Below are positions 8,371 through 15,738 of a DNA stretch of 64,000 nucleotides, piece after piece. The translations under genes were made by a program, and so were the position numbers. How positions within the stretch are numbered: the stretch's first letter is position 1; every line of letters begins with the position of its first letter. The notes beneath the pieces were generated by a model. That model saw nothing but the letters and a program-made list of their open reading frames with translations, had not been told where the DNA came from and did not search any database. Location: assembly GCA_046328715.1 (NCBI GenBank), contig JAXLWB010000013.1:1-64000 (forward strand), in the 5' to 3' direction. The stretch is from JAXLWB01 sp046328715. Lineage in GTDB: Bacteria > Chloroflexota > Anaerolineae > Caldilineales > Caldilineaceae.

Positions 8371-9516
8371 ATGCGACCACTTGAAGGAACCCTTGTTCTC
8401 GACTTTAGTCAATTTCTGGCCGGTCCATCGGCTGCCATGCGGCTGGCCGACCTCGGTGCCCGAGTGATCAAGATTGAGCGACCCGGCAGCGGCGAAGTTG
8501 GGCGGCAGCTTTACATTTCCAACCTGCATCTCGGCGACGATAGCACGCTCTTTCATTCGATCAACCGCAACAAAGAGGGATTGGCGGTCGATCTCAAAAA
8601 CGCTGACGATCTGGCGAATGTCAAGAAGTTGGTGGCGCAGGCCGACGTGATCATCCAGAACTTTCGCCCCGGCGTAATGGAGCGGATCGGCTTACACTAC
8701 GACGCGGTGAAGGAGATCAACCCGCGCATTGTCTACGGCGTAGTCACTGGCTATGGCAACAAGGGGCCGTGGAAGGATAAACCCGGTCAGGATCTGCTGG
8801 TACAATCGCTCTCTGGTCTGCCCTGGCTCAACGGCAATGCCGACATGCCGCCCACACCCTTTGGCCTTTCGGTGGCCGATATGTTTACTGGCGCGCATTT
8901 GGTGCAAGGCATCCTGGCTTGTCTTGTGCGGCGAGGTATCACAGGGCAAGGTGGGCTAGTTGAGGTCAGTTTGATGGAATCGGTGCTCGATCTGCAATTT
9001 GAGGTGCTGACGACCCATCTCAACGACGGCGGCAAATTGCCCCACCGCAGCGCAGTCAACAACGCCAATGCCTACCTCGCCGCGCCCTACGGCATCTACG
9101 CCACCCAAGACGGTTACCTGGCCCTGGCGATGATGCCCGTTCCCCGCCTAGGCGAGTTGATCGGCTGTGAGGCATTGCGTACCTATGCTGACCCTGCCTC
9201 CTGGTTCTCCAAGCGTGATGAGATCAAGCGCATCCTGGTCGCACATATGCAGACACGCACGACCGCCGACTGGCTAAGCATTTTGGAACCACAGGATGTC
9301 TGGTGCGCCGAAGTACAGACCTGGCACAAACTGCTGGCACACGAAGGTTTTCAAGCCCTGGATGCCATCCAAGAGGTGCGACGTGACGACGGTATCGAGT
9401 TTCGCACCACCCGCTGTCCGATCCACATCGACGGCGAAATCTACAAGTCAGAAAAGGCCGCGCCGCGGGTCGGTCAACACAACCAGCAGATTGCGTCGGA
9501 ATTTGAGTTGGGGTAA
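8371..9516 (+). CDS. CaiB/BaiF-type class III CoA-transferase
   Basis: A 381-aa enzyme that moves CoA between carboxylic acids. The N-terminus is typical (LEGTLVLDFSQFLAGPSAAM, then DLGARVIKIERPGSG), as are NRNKEGLAVDLK, VYGVVTGYGNKGPWKDKPG and the active-site region SVADMFTGAH, which carries the family's conserved Asp. Length is normal. It lies behind a Gfo/Idh oxidoreductase and across from a MaoC hydratase, suggesting catabolism of an organic acid through CoA esters. The actual acid (formyl, carnitine-like, benzylsuccinate-like) cannot be assigned. Confidence 0.9.
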   Translation: MRPLEGTLVLDFSQFLAGPSAAMRLADLGARVIKIERPGSGEVGRQLYISNLHLGDDSTLFHSINRNKEGLAVDLKNADDLANVKKLVAQADVIIQNFRPGVMERIGLHYDAVKEINPRIVYGVVTGYGNKGPWKDKPGQDLLVQSLSGLPWLNGNADMPPTPFGLSVADMFTGAHLVQGILACLVRRGITGQGGLVEVSLMESVLDLQFEVLTTHLNDGGKLPHRSAVNNANAYLAAPYGIYATQDGYLALAMMPVPRLGELIGCEALRTYADPASWFSKRDEIKRILVAHMQTRTTADWLSILEPQDVWCAEVQTWHKLLAHEGFQALDAIQEVRRDDGIEFRTTRCPIHIDGEIYKSEKAAPRVGQHNQQIASEFELG

Positions 9517-9527
9517 CGAGCAGAATC

Positions 9528-9622
9528 TGTCATTTCGAGCGAGGGCTGTATCGAGCGGGAAATCTTGGGTAGACAGAGCAAGATTCTTCGTCGCAAACAG
9601 CCGCTCCTCAGAATGACAGATA
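9528..9622. repeat. Family C palindromic repeat
   Basis: About 95 bp, beginning GTCATTTCGAGCG and ending CTCAGAATGACAG, with inner GAAATCTTG and CAAGATTCTTCG segments that pair. Copies lie at about 12.67-12.77 and 27.45-27.53 kb. Confidence 0.7.
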
Positions 9623-9670
9623 CCGAAGAATATGATTTACCCAAATGAATTGTTGTTTCCCTGTGAAGAG

Positions 9671-9739
9671 TTGTAACACGGATGGAAAGGAACTCGGATC
9701 TGTTTTCAAGATCCGAGTTCCTTTCCATCCGTGTTACAA
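9671..9739. repeat. Perfect 30-bp hairpin
   Basis: Arms of 30 bp (core GGATGGAAAGGAACTCGGATC) around a 9-base loop, lying between the convergent CoA-transferase and DUF4331 genes. It could stop transcription from both sides. The 9775-9850 stretch beyond it is pyrimidine-rich (CCTCCGTGCCTCCTCTGCG) and looks like another dispersed element. Confidence 0.7.
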
Positions 9740-9851
9740 AACTGCGTTGTACAAATTACCCACTTTTCAATAATTCAGAGAAGAACCGAAAAATCATCTT
9801 GTGTACTTTCTGTACCCTCCGTGCCTCCTCTGCGCCCTCTGTGTAGTACTC

Positions 9852-11438
9852 TTACTGCTGAATTGTCCCCCAACCTCCGTTGCTGCGGAAGTCAAGTCCA
9901 CGGTGGGGCTTGGCCAGATAGGGAAAGCTCTCGCTGAATTCGAGATCGTTGTGGTCAACGCCGTCATTCAGCACTTTGACCAGACTTGCGTTGAAGTCGA
10001 AGTTGCCGTCGGTCAGGACTGGATAGGCCGCACCGGCAACGGCGAGCAATTCAATCTCCGTCACGTCATCCTGCAAGCGACGACCATTCGGGAAGCCACA
10101 GACATCACCACCGAGCAGACCGAGCTTGTAGTTGGGCGTTGGCGAGCAGAGGCTGCCTTCAACACCGGGGCGGAAAGGCTCTGCCACGTTGAGTCGAATC
10201 ATCTCGGCGGGGCGCACATTGGCCGGTTGGTTGACATTGGTACCTGCCGGTACCGTCACCTTACCATTGGCAGTGACCAGGGTGAAATCCTTGGTGGTTG
10301 TCATACCGGTCAGGAAGATCGAGACCAGATCGGTGCGATTGCCTTCGGGCAGAGGAACGCCATAGAGGGCATTGAGCAGGGTTCCCAGTTCGGGTTGTAA
10401 CACGCTCTTGGCCAAGAGCGCACCTGCATCGGTCTCGCTGGTGAAGATGTCGTAATCCTCGCGCGGTTCCAGACTGTTAAAGGCATCTTTGAGGGCAAGT
10501 GGCAGCACCACTTCGTTGACCAACGGCATGCCCAAACGGGAAATCTGCACTGGGTCGCCTACGCTAGTAATTTTACCCTTTTGGAAGACCCGCACCGAAG
10601 GTCGGCTGCTGGTGGCCCAAACGCCAAGAACTGTGTTATCGCCTGCACCTTTGAGCAGACGATCAATCGGAATCTGCAAGGCGATGCTGTGGACGTTGAA
10701 GCCCGAGAGTCCATCAATGCCCTTGCTCGGGCCAGCCTTGTAACCAACCGGTGCCGCCTGTGGACGCAGTGTCAACAGATCGAAGACCGAACCTAGATCG
10801 ACCCAGAAGGGATCGTCGGTGGGACCCGCATAAGCTTTGATCTCACCCTCATCAACCGTAATGGTCTGGATGGCTTCGTCAAAGAGTTTGGCATAGTCGG
10901 GCGTGGACTTGGGACCAATATGCGCAGGTGGTACGGGCAGATTTTCTCCGAGCACGGTCACCTTACCATTGGCGATTTCCTCCAACTTGTAGGTCTGTTT
11001 GACGTTGAGCGTCTCATCGGCAAGCGAGGTGATCGAGCCGGTGTTGTAGAGGAAGGTGGCAGGGTTGGCCGTTTCGGTCTGGAAGGTGAGCCGATAGGTG
11101 ATATGCGACTTGGCATCGCCCTTGTTGTCTACGTGCAACTCGTAGATGACGTCATCGCCAAAGCTGTAGTAGTTGGGTCCGCCCTGTGGTCCTTCCAATG
11201 GAATCCACGAGCCGATCAGGGTCACGGTGTCGGGCTTGTCGGGGCTAACAAAGGCATAGACATCGGTGGTATCCGCCTGCGGATCGCGCGAGATGAGTGG
11301 CGCTTCGCGATGGCTGGATGCTTGTACGCCGCTGCTGTTGGCGATCAACACGCTGCCGGCCAACAGGGACAGGGTCAAGCCTGTGTATACTACCTTTCCT
11401 ACGAGGCGGGAAAGGCGCGCTCCAAACTGGGTTTGCAT
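9852..11438 (-). CDS. Secreted DUF4331 protein
   Basis: A 528-aa exported protein of the DUF4331 family, whose function is unknown. A signal peptide is clear: basic start, hydrophobic VVYTGLTLSLLAGSVLIAN, likely cleavage after VQA (about residue 41). The mature N-terminus SSHREAPLISRDPQADTTDV and the following VYAFVSPDKPDTVTLIGSW are the family hallmark. The rest is beta-rich, with the conserved GLSGFNVHSIALQIP region. The ATG at 11438 has AAAGGAG upstream. It appears to be monocistronic. Confidence 0.88.
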   Translation of the reverse strand: MQTQFGARLSRLVGKVVYTGLTLSLLAGSVLIANSSGVQASSHREAPLISRDPQADTTDVYAFVSPDKPDTVTLIGSWIPLEGPQGGPNYYSFGDDVIYELHVDNKGDAKSHITYRLTFQTETANPATFLYNTGSITSLADETLNVKQTYKLEEIANGKVTVLGENLPVPPAHIGPKSTPDYAKLFDEAIQTITVDEGEIKAYAGPTDDPFWVDLGSVFDLLTLRPQAAPVGYKAGPSKGIDGLSGFNVHSIALQIPIDRLLKGAGDNTVLGVWATSSRPSVRVFQKGKITSVGDPVQISRLGMPLVNEVVLPLALKDAFNSLEPREDYDIFTSETDAGALLAKSVLQPELGTLLNALYGVPLPEGNRTDLVSIFLTGMTTTKDFTLVTANGKVTVPAGTNVNQPANVRPAEMIRLNVAEPFRPGVEGSLCSPTPNYKLGLLGGDVCGFPNGRRLQDDVTEIELLAVAGAAYPVLTDGNFDFNASLVKVLNDGVDHNDLEFSESFPYLAKPHRGLDFRSNGGWGTIQQ

Positions 11439-11587
11439 CTTTGCTCCTTTAAATTGAACTTGTGAGACTGTTTTGAAAATGCGAATTGCGGATTGCAGAT
11501 CGACTCGTCACTTGCATCTTCAAAATTACGGATACAGTAAACCTTCAACTCTTCCCTATAATTACCCTTCATTCAGCCGCTTGCGAG

Positions 11588-11690
11588 ACGGGTGAGTGAC
11601 GGTGGGACAGTGAATCAGTGGGACAGTAGGACAGTGGAAGTTTACTGACTTACTGTCCACTGTCCTACTGTCCCACTGATTCCCAGACAT
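11588..11690. repeat. Family B palindromic repeat
   Basis: ACAGTGAATCAGTGGGACAG and CTGTCCCACTGATTC pair around a centre at about 11640, giving a near-perfect palindrome of about 100 bp. Confidence 0.75.
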
Positions 11691-11738
11691 AACCAGATTA
11701 TTACTTTGCTCGCTACTCACTGAACAGTGCAGAAGCTG

Positions 11739-11768
11739 TTCACTTTTTGCTCAACTTTGTTATATAAT
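11739..11768 (+). promoter_or_regulatory. Putative sigma70 promoter for the Nudix gene
   Basis: TTCACT and TATAAT separated by 18 bases, about 120 bp before the ATG at 11889. The -10 is perfect and the -35 is moderate. Confidence 0.45.
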
Positions 11769-11888
11769 TTCAGTCTGACGTTTTCCAATCCGATTTGGAT
11801 GTATGATGCGCTCGGTTCGCAGGAACTGAGGGTGATGAATTCGCAATTTGCAATTCACAATTCGCTATTATCAAGAAGGTAGAGGGGT

Positions 11889-12635
11889 ATGGAACCATTG
11901 CAGGCAACTGTAAATCAGTTTGGTGGGGTTGTAGTCGATGTACCGGCGTTGCCGTCTGACAACGAGCAATTTCGTGCTCAGCTTGCCTTTTCGATTGAAC
12001 AGTGGAGTCAGGAGGAGCGCAAGTTAGTGTGGCTCGAAGTGCCGATCCATCTGGCGGCGCTGATTCCGATTGCCACAGAGCAGGGCTTTATTTTTCATCA
12101 CAGCACGCCACACAGCCTGATGATGACACGCCAGTTGGTCGAGAATGCCTTTGTTCCTGCCTACGCCACCCATTATATCGGCGCAGGCGGCGTGGTGATC
12201 AACGAGCGCAAGGAAGTGCTCGTAGTGGTGGAGAAGTATCGTGGCGGACATGGACGTTATCTCAAGTTGCCTGGTGGCGCGCTGCATGAAGGCGAGCATC
12301 TGGTCGATGGGGTAATTCGCGAGGTGTTGGAGGAGACGGGGATTCAGACCCGCTTCGAGGCATTGGTCTGTTTTCGCCATTGGCACGGCTACCGCTATGG
12401 CAAATCCGACATATACTTTGTCTGTCGCTTGGCCCCGACCCAGGATGACATCAACTTTGACAGCGGCGAACTGGACGAATGTCTGTGGATGCCTGTGCAG
12501 GAATATCTCAACCATCCGCAGGTTAGTGTCTTCAACCGGCGCATTGTCGAAGCGGCGGTCAATCACTCTGGACTGCAAACGACCTGGATGGAAGGTTATG
12601 ATGATCGAGCGGCGCGGGAGTTTTTTATGCCGTGA
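11889..12635 (+). CDS. Nudix hydrolase with pre-Nudix domain (NUDT6-like)
   Basis: A 248-aa protein. Residues 1-90 resemble the pre-Nudix domain of NUDT6-like proteins (VWLEVPIHLAALIPIATEQG, then FIFHHSTPHSLMM). Residues 95-230 form a Nudix domain, with the box GGALHEGEHLVDGVIREV followed by LEETGI. It therefore hydrolyses a nucleoside diphosphate linked to another group; the substrate is unknown. The ATG at 11889 follows AAGAAGGTAGAGGGGT, a reasonable ribosome-binding region. The neighbours give no pathway context. Confidence 0.9.
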   Translation: MEPLQATVNQFGGVVVDVPALPSDNEQFRAQLAFSIEQWSQEERKLVWLEVPIHLAALIPIATEQGFIFHHSTPHSLMMTRQLVENAFVPAYATHYIGAGGVVINERKEVLVVVEKYRGGHGRYLKLPGGALHEGEHLVDGVIREVLEETGIQTRFEALVCFRHWHGYRYGKSDIYFVCRLAPTQDDINFDSGELDECLWMPVQEYLNHPQVSVFNRRIVEAAVNHSGLQTTWMEGYDDRAAREFFMP

Positions 12636-12639
12636 GGTA

Positions 12640-12826
12640 GAGATTAGAGATTGGGAGATTCAGCAGATCACAATTTGTCATTCTGAGGCTGTTTTTCGCC
12701 GAAGAATCTTGCATTATCAATCCAAGATTCTTCGCAAACTGCCGCTCAGAATGACAGTGCCCACCCAATTCGTGAAATACGGAGATCTGGAGATGGACAA
12801 ATTCGTCTCCAATCTCTAATCTCCTT
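12640..12826. repeat. Nested repeat: family C inside family A
   Basis: Outer arms of family A (GAGATTAGAGATTGGGAGATT at 12644-12664, and TCTCCAATCTCTAATCTCC near 12806-12825) surround a complete family C palindrome (GTCATTCTGAG ... CTCAGAATGAC, about 12677-12760). The arrangement suggests that one palindrome inserted into another. Confidence 0.7.
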
Positions 12827-12874
12827 TTTACATTTACGTACACCTGGGTGCTTGTTCCTCTTCGTTTTTCCTCG

Positions 12875-12880
12875 TATGCT
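12875..12880 (+). promoter_or_regulatory. -10 element of a probably leaderless gene
   Basis: TATGCT ends exactly 6 bases before the ATG at 12887, and no Shine-Dalgarno is present. Transcription would start at or next to the start codon. Confidence 0.4.
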
Positions 12881-12886
12881 GTTCTC

Positions 12887-13570
12887 ATGACAAAAATAAT
12901 GACTCCTTACCCATTACGTTCAAAATTACCATTGCTGACCGCACTGCTCCTTTCTTCGGTGTTGAGTGTGGCGATGTGGGTGGCGCGAGTGGTTTATACG
13001 CATCATGGCAGCTACTTTGGACTCAATTGGAACCTGGTTCTGGCCTGGATTCCACTCTTCCTAGCGCTGGCTGCCTGGCTATTGGTCCAGCGCTCTGCCT
13101 TTCTTCCGCTGGTGTTGCTGTTGTTGGCGGGTTGGTTGCTCTTTTTGCCGAATGCGGCCTACATCGTCACTGATCTGATTCATCTTCACCCGCGTGATGG
13201 CTCGCCCTTTTGGTATGATGCGCTGATGGTCTTCTCCTTTGCCTGGAATGGCTTGATCTTGGGGATGACTTCGGTCTGGATCGTGCAGAGCTTGGTGGAG
13301 CGCTGGTTGGGGGCGTTGGCGGGTTGGCTGTTGGCGGGGGGAGCGCTCTTTGCCTCGGCCTTTGGCATTTACCTGGGGCGCTTCTTACGCTGGAATAGCT
13401 GGGATCTCTTCACTGAGCCGCATGGGTTGTTGCATGATATTCTCTTCATCCTGCGCAATCCAATGCAAAATCAACGCACGCTGGCCGTCACGGCGTTGCT
13501 TTCCGGTATGTTGCTGGTGATTTACGTGACCATGACCTTGTTGGCAAGGGTGCGCTGGGAGAGTCGGTAA
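12887..13570 (+). CDS. DUF1361 integral membrane protein
   Basis: A 227-aa protein with about six membrane helices. It matches DUF1361 by the pattern LNWNLVLAWIPLFLAL, then LFLPNAAYIVTDLIHLHPRD, then a short loop and FSFAWNGLILG, and by the later GIYLGRFLRWNSWDLF. The function of the family is unknown. An ATG 39 bases upstream would add residues read from repeat-like DNA, so 12887 is preferred. No operon partners: both flanks are repeats. Confidence 0.85.
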   Translation: MTKIMTPYPLRSKLPLLTALLLSSVLSVAMWVARVVYTHHGSYFGLNWNLVLAWIPLFLALAAWLLVQRSAFLPLVLLLLAGWLLFLPNAAYIVTDLIHLHPRDGSPFWYDALMVFSFAWNGLILGMTSVWIVQSLVERWLGALAGWLLAGGALFASAFGIYLGRFLRWNSWDLFTEPHGLLHDILFILRNPMQNQRTLAVTALLSGMLLVIYVTMTLLARVRWESR

Positions 13571-13616
13571 CTGGTCACTTTGTAACTGGTAATTACGTGA
13601 TTACCAGTTACAAAAT
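13568..13616. repeat. Family E palindrome
   Basis: GTAACTGGTAATTACGTGATTACCAGTTAC is a palindrome of about 30 bp, preceded by a partial extra copy (GTAACTGGTCACTTT). It lies between convergent genes. Confidence 0.65.
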
Positions 13617-13642
13617 TGTCTATGGATGGATGACAGTATCGT

Positions 13643-14608
13643 TTAAGCCACAGTGATTACCACTTTCCCTTGCGTATGCCCTGCTTCCATATAACGCAAC
13701 GCCTGGGGTGTCTCGCTTAACGGATAACAGCGGTCAATCACAGGGCTGATTTTGCCAGTTTCTAACAGTTCACGGAGGATAAGCATATCAGACTGATTGA
13801 ACTTGGCAATCCCCATGAAGCCAAGCTGCTGACCACCCCGTTTAGAAAGTAAAGGCCCAAGGAGTAGGGATTGGGCAACTTGCCTGAGTGCGCCGCCCAT
13901 CACAACACAAATGCCCTGCGGCTTTAGGGCACGCTGATAGCTCTGTATCGATTGATAGCCGTTGACCGCAGCGATCAAATCATAACGCGCTCGGTGTTTA
14001 CTGAGATCTTCTTGCGTGTAATCAATGACCTCGTCGGCACCAAGCGAACGCATCCTCTCGACATTGTGCGGACCACAGACCGCAGTGACCTTCGCCCCCA
14101 TCGCTTTGGCAATTTGTACGGCAAAGGTGCCCACGCCGCCACCTGCGCCATAAATCAACACCTCTTGCCCTGCCTGAATCTTGCCGTGGTCGCGTAATCC
14201 TTGCAAGGCGGTGAGTCCCGCTACAGGCAGAGATGCAGCAGCTGCAAAACTCACATTGGCTGGCTTCAAGGTTACATATTCTTGGCGGGCACAAGCATAT
14301 TCCGCAAAAGATCCATGCCCTCCACCAAAGACCTCGTCGCCAGGCCGCAATTGTGTTACTGCGCTGCCAACCGCTTCCACCCGCCCCGCCAGGTCAGTGC
14401 CCAGCCTCTGATCTTTGGGTTTGAGCCAGCCATTGCCCGAGAAGAGGCGCATCACGGATGATCCGCCGTAGGTGACTTGGTCAAGTTTATTGAGCGAGGC
14501 AGCCTCGACTTTGATCAAGACTTGATTCGCTTTCGGTATAGGAATTTCTATCTCGTCGAGATGCAGAACATCGGTCGAGCCATATTCGGTATATATAATC
14601 GCTTTCAT
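13643..14608 (-). CDS. Zinc-independent MDR alcohol dehydrogenase / quinone oxidoreductase
   Basis: A 321-aa medium-chain dehydrogenase/reductase. It starts MKAIIYTEYGSTDVLHLDEI, as quinone-oxidoreductase-like members do, and carries the cofactor motif YGAGGGVGTFAVQIAKAMGA (about residues 140-160), preferring NADPH in many relatives. It lacks the catalytic and structural zinc Cys residues, so it is a QOR/NADPH-dependent reductase type. The open frame extends 270 bp upstream, but that part overlaps nothing conserved. ATG 14608 with GGAGA before it is the start. It is 74 bp downstream of the 187-aa membrane protein gene, on the same strand. Confidence 0.88.
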   Translation of the reverse strand: MKAIIYTEYGSTDVLHLDEIEIPIPKANQVLIKVEAASLNKLDQVTYGGSSVMRLFSGNGWLKPKDQRLGTDLAGRVEAVGSAVTQLRPGDEVFGGGHGSFAEYACARQEYVTLKPANVSFAAAASLPVAGLTALQGLRDHGKIQAGQEVLIYGAGGGVGTFAVQIAKAMGAKVTAVCGPHNVERMRSLGADEVIDYTQEDLSKHRARYDLIAAVNGYQSIQSYQRALKPQGICVVMGGALRQVAQSLLLGPLLSKRGGQQLGFMGIAKFNQSDMLILRELLETGKISPVIDRCYPLSETPQALRYMEAGHTQGKVVITVA

Positions 14609-14682
14609 CTGTGTTCTCCAATCAATCTCTGTTCTTGCTCCACAACTGTCCTGTTTGCTTTGTCCATGAATAGAGCAAGTGC

Positions 14683-15246
14683 CTATTGGACTGAAACATA
14701 GCGGATGGGTCGTATGAATTTGATGATACGACGAACCAGAAAGTGAAGAATGGTTGACACTATGGCAACCAGCGAAGCAACAATCGTCGGCAAGATTGCG
14801 CCAAAGGTGAAGGTCATCCCCAAGATGAAGCCAAGCATGTATTCTGAGCGATAAACAGGAATCAACACAGCAACCCAAAGCATACCCAGAAACAGGTAAG
14901 AGGCAATCGCTTCCTGCTGCTGTGTGAAGGCAACTGCAAGTGAGACTCCATAGAGTAGCGATGCCACAAACCCAACCGTGATCCTCACTGGTAGCTTGGA
15001 ATCTTTGTCCAGATCTGCCGAGTGAGAAAGAAGCCGTTTCTCGATTCTACCCAGCAGAAACCAAGAAAGCGTTGGCAGCAGCAGGATTCCCCACCCGTTG
15101 GAGATTGCTGGCAAATCGGCTCGGTAGAGCAGATGATGACTCTTCACCCCACCCTGTGTAAATTCCCAGGCAAGATGAAGCAGTTCGGCAAGCAAAATCA
15201 ACATCGTAACCATGATGCGTGTTCGGCGTAGTTGCTGTGAATTCAT
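14683..15246 (-). CDS. Unknown integral membrane protein (5 helices)
   Basis: A 187-aa protein that I do not recognise. About five membrane helices are visible (for example IMVTMLILLAELLHLAWEF, GWGILLLPTLSWFLLG, FVASLLYGVSLAVAF). The first helix carries HLAWEF, followed by a HHLLYRADLP loop. AAGGAGA precedes ATG 15246 at good spacing. It lies in a run of same-strand genes: LuxR regulator, 83-aa protein, this gene, alcohol dehydrogenase. Spacing of 60-180 bp leaves operon membership open. Confidence 0.75.
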   Translation of the reverse strand: MNSQQLRRTRIMVTMLILLAELLHLAWEFTQGGVKSHHLLYRADLPAISNGWGILLLPTLSWFLLGRIEKRLLSHSADLDKDSKLPVRITVGFVASLLYGVSLAVAFTQQQEAIASYLFLGMLWVAVLIPVYRSEYMLGFILGMTFTFGAILPTIVASLVAIVSTILHFLVRRIIKFIRPIRYVSVQ

Positions 15247-15305
15247 GACAATCTCTCCTTATGTTGTAGTAGCAGCTTATCAACCATTGTTCTGATACAT
15301 CGGAC

Positions 15306-15557
15306 TTAGCTAACTTCTTTGACAACGCGATTGAGCGAAATTAACGGCATGCCCAAGTCGCGTACCTTTCTCAATACACCATAGAGCGCAGCCTGATCGG
15401 TGACTGTGCCAATGAACAGCGTATCACCATTCTCTTCGCTTGTAATGGCCAGACCCTCGAACCACTCTGTCCATTGCAGACCAAGATGGCCTTTCACCCG
15501 AATCTGGTAGATTGCGGCTTCAATTGGTTCATCGGTTAGATCGGGTTGGTTTGACAT
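15306..15557 (-). CDS. Small conserved protein of Chloroflexota type
   Basis: An 83-aa cytoplasmic protein of the form IYQIRVKGHLGLQWTEWFEG, then ITSEENGDTLFIG, VTDQAALYGVLRKVRDLGM and LISLNRV. From memory, this pattern is common in Chloroflexota and often lies near LuxR-type regulators; no function is known. The beta-beta-alpha look and the 'DQAALYGVLRKVRDLG' helix suggest a ferredoxin-like fold, possibly a ligand sensor or feedback factor. It lies 181 bp downstream of the LuxR regulator, on the same strand. Confidence 0.75.
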   Translation of the reverse strand: MSNQPDLTDEPIEAAIYQIRVKGHLGLQWTEWFEGLAITSEENGDTLFIGTVTDQAALYGVLRKVRDLGMPLISLNRVVKEVS

Positions 15558-15738
15558 GGTATTCCCCAGATTGATGACATGATGGACGATGGAGACTGAC
15601 CAACATCTTGCTCATGTACCTAGCATAGCGGCAGGAGAGGTGGCTGTATAGCTACCAAAGTAGGGTTTGTGGGTATTGTTTTGGGAGCGGTTGGGAGGAA
15701 AAAGTACGAAAGTACCGATGCTTTGGGACGGTGAACCG

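Larger units (their letters stand above)
11439..11888. other. Gene-free stretch with repeats and a promoter
   Basis: It holds short GAATTGCGGATTGC-type repeats (about 11478-11500 and 11837-11875), a family B palindrome (11588-11690) and a promoter for the Nudix gene. No coding potential is seen. Confidence 0.5.

Noticed and set aside
14609..14878. Upstream 90-residue extension of the alcohol dehydrogenase frame
   Set aside because: It is Cys/His/Ser-rich without homology and overlaps the end of the neighbouring membrane protein gene, while ATG 14608 has a good ribosome-binding site and the family start.
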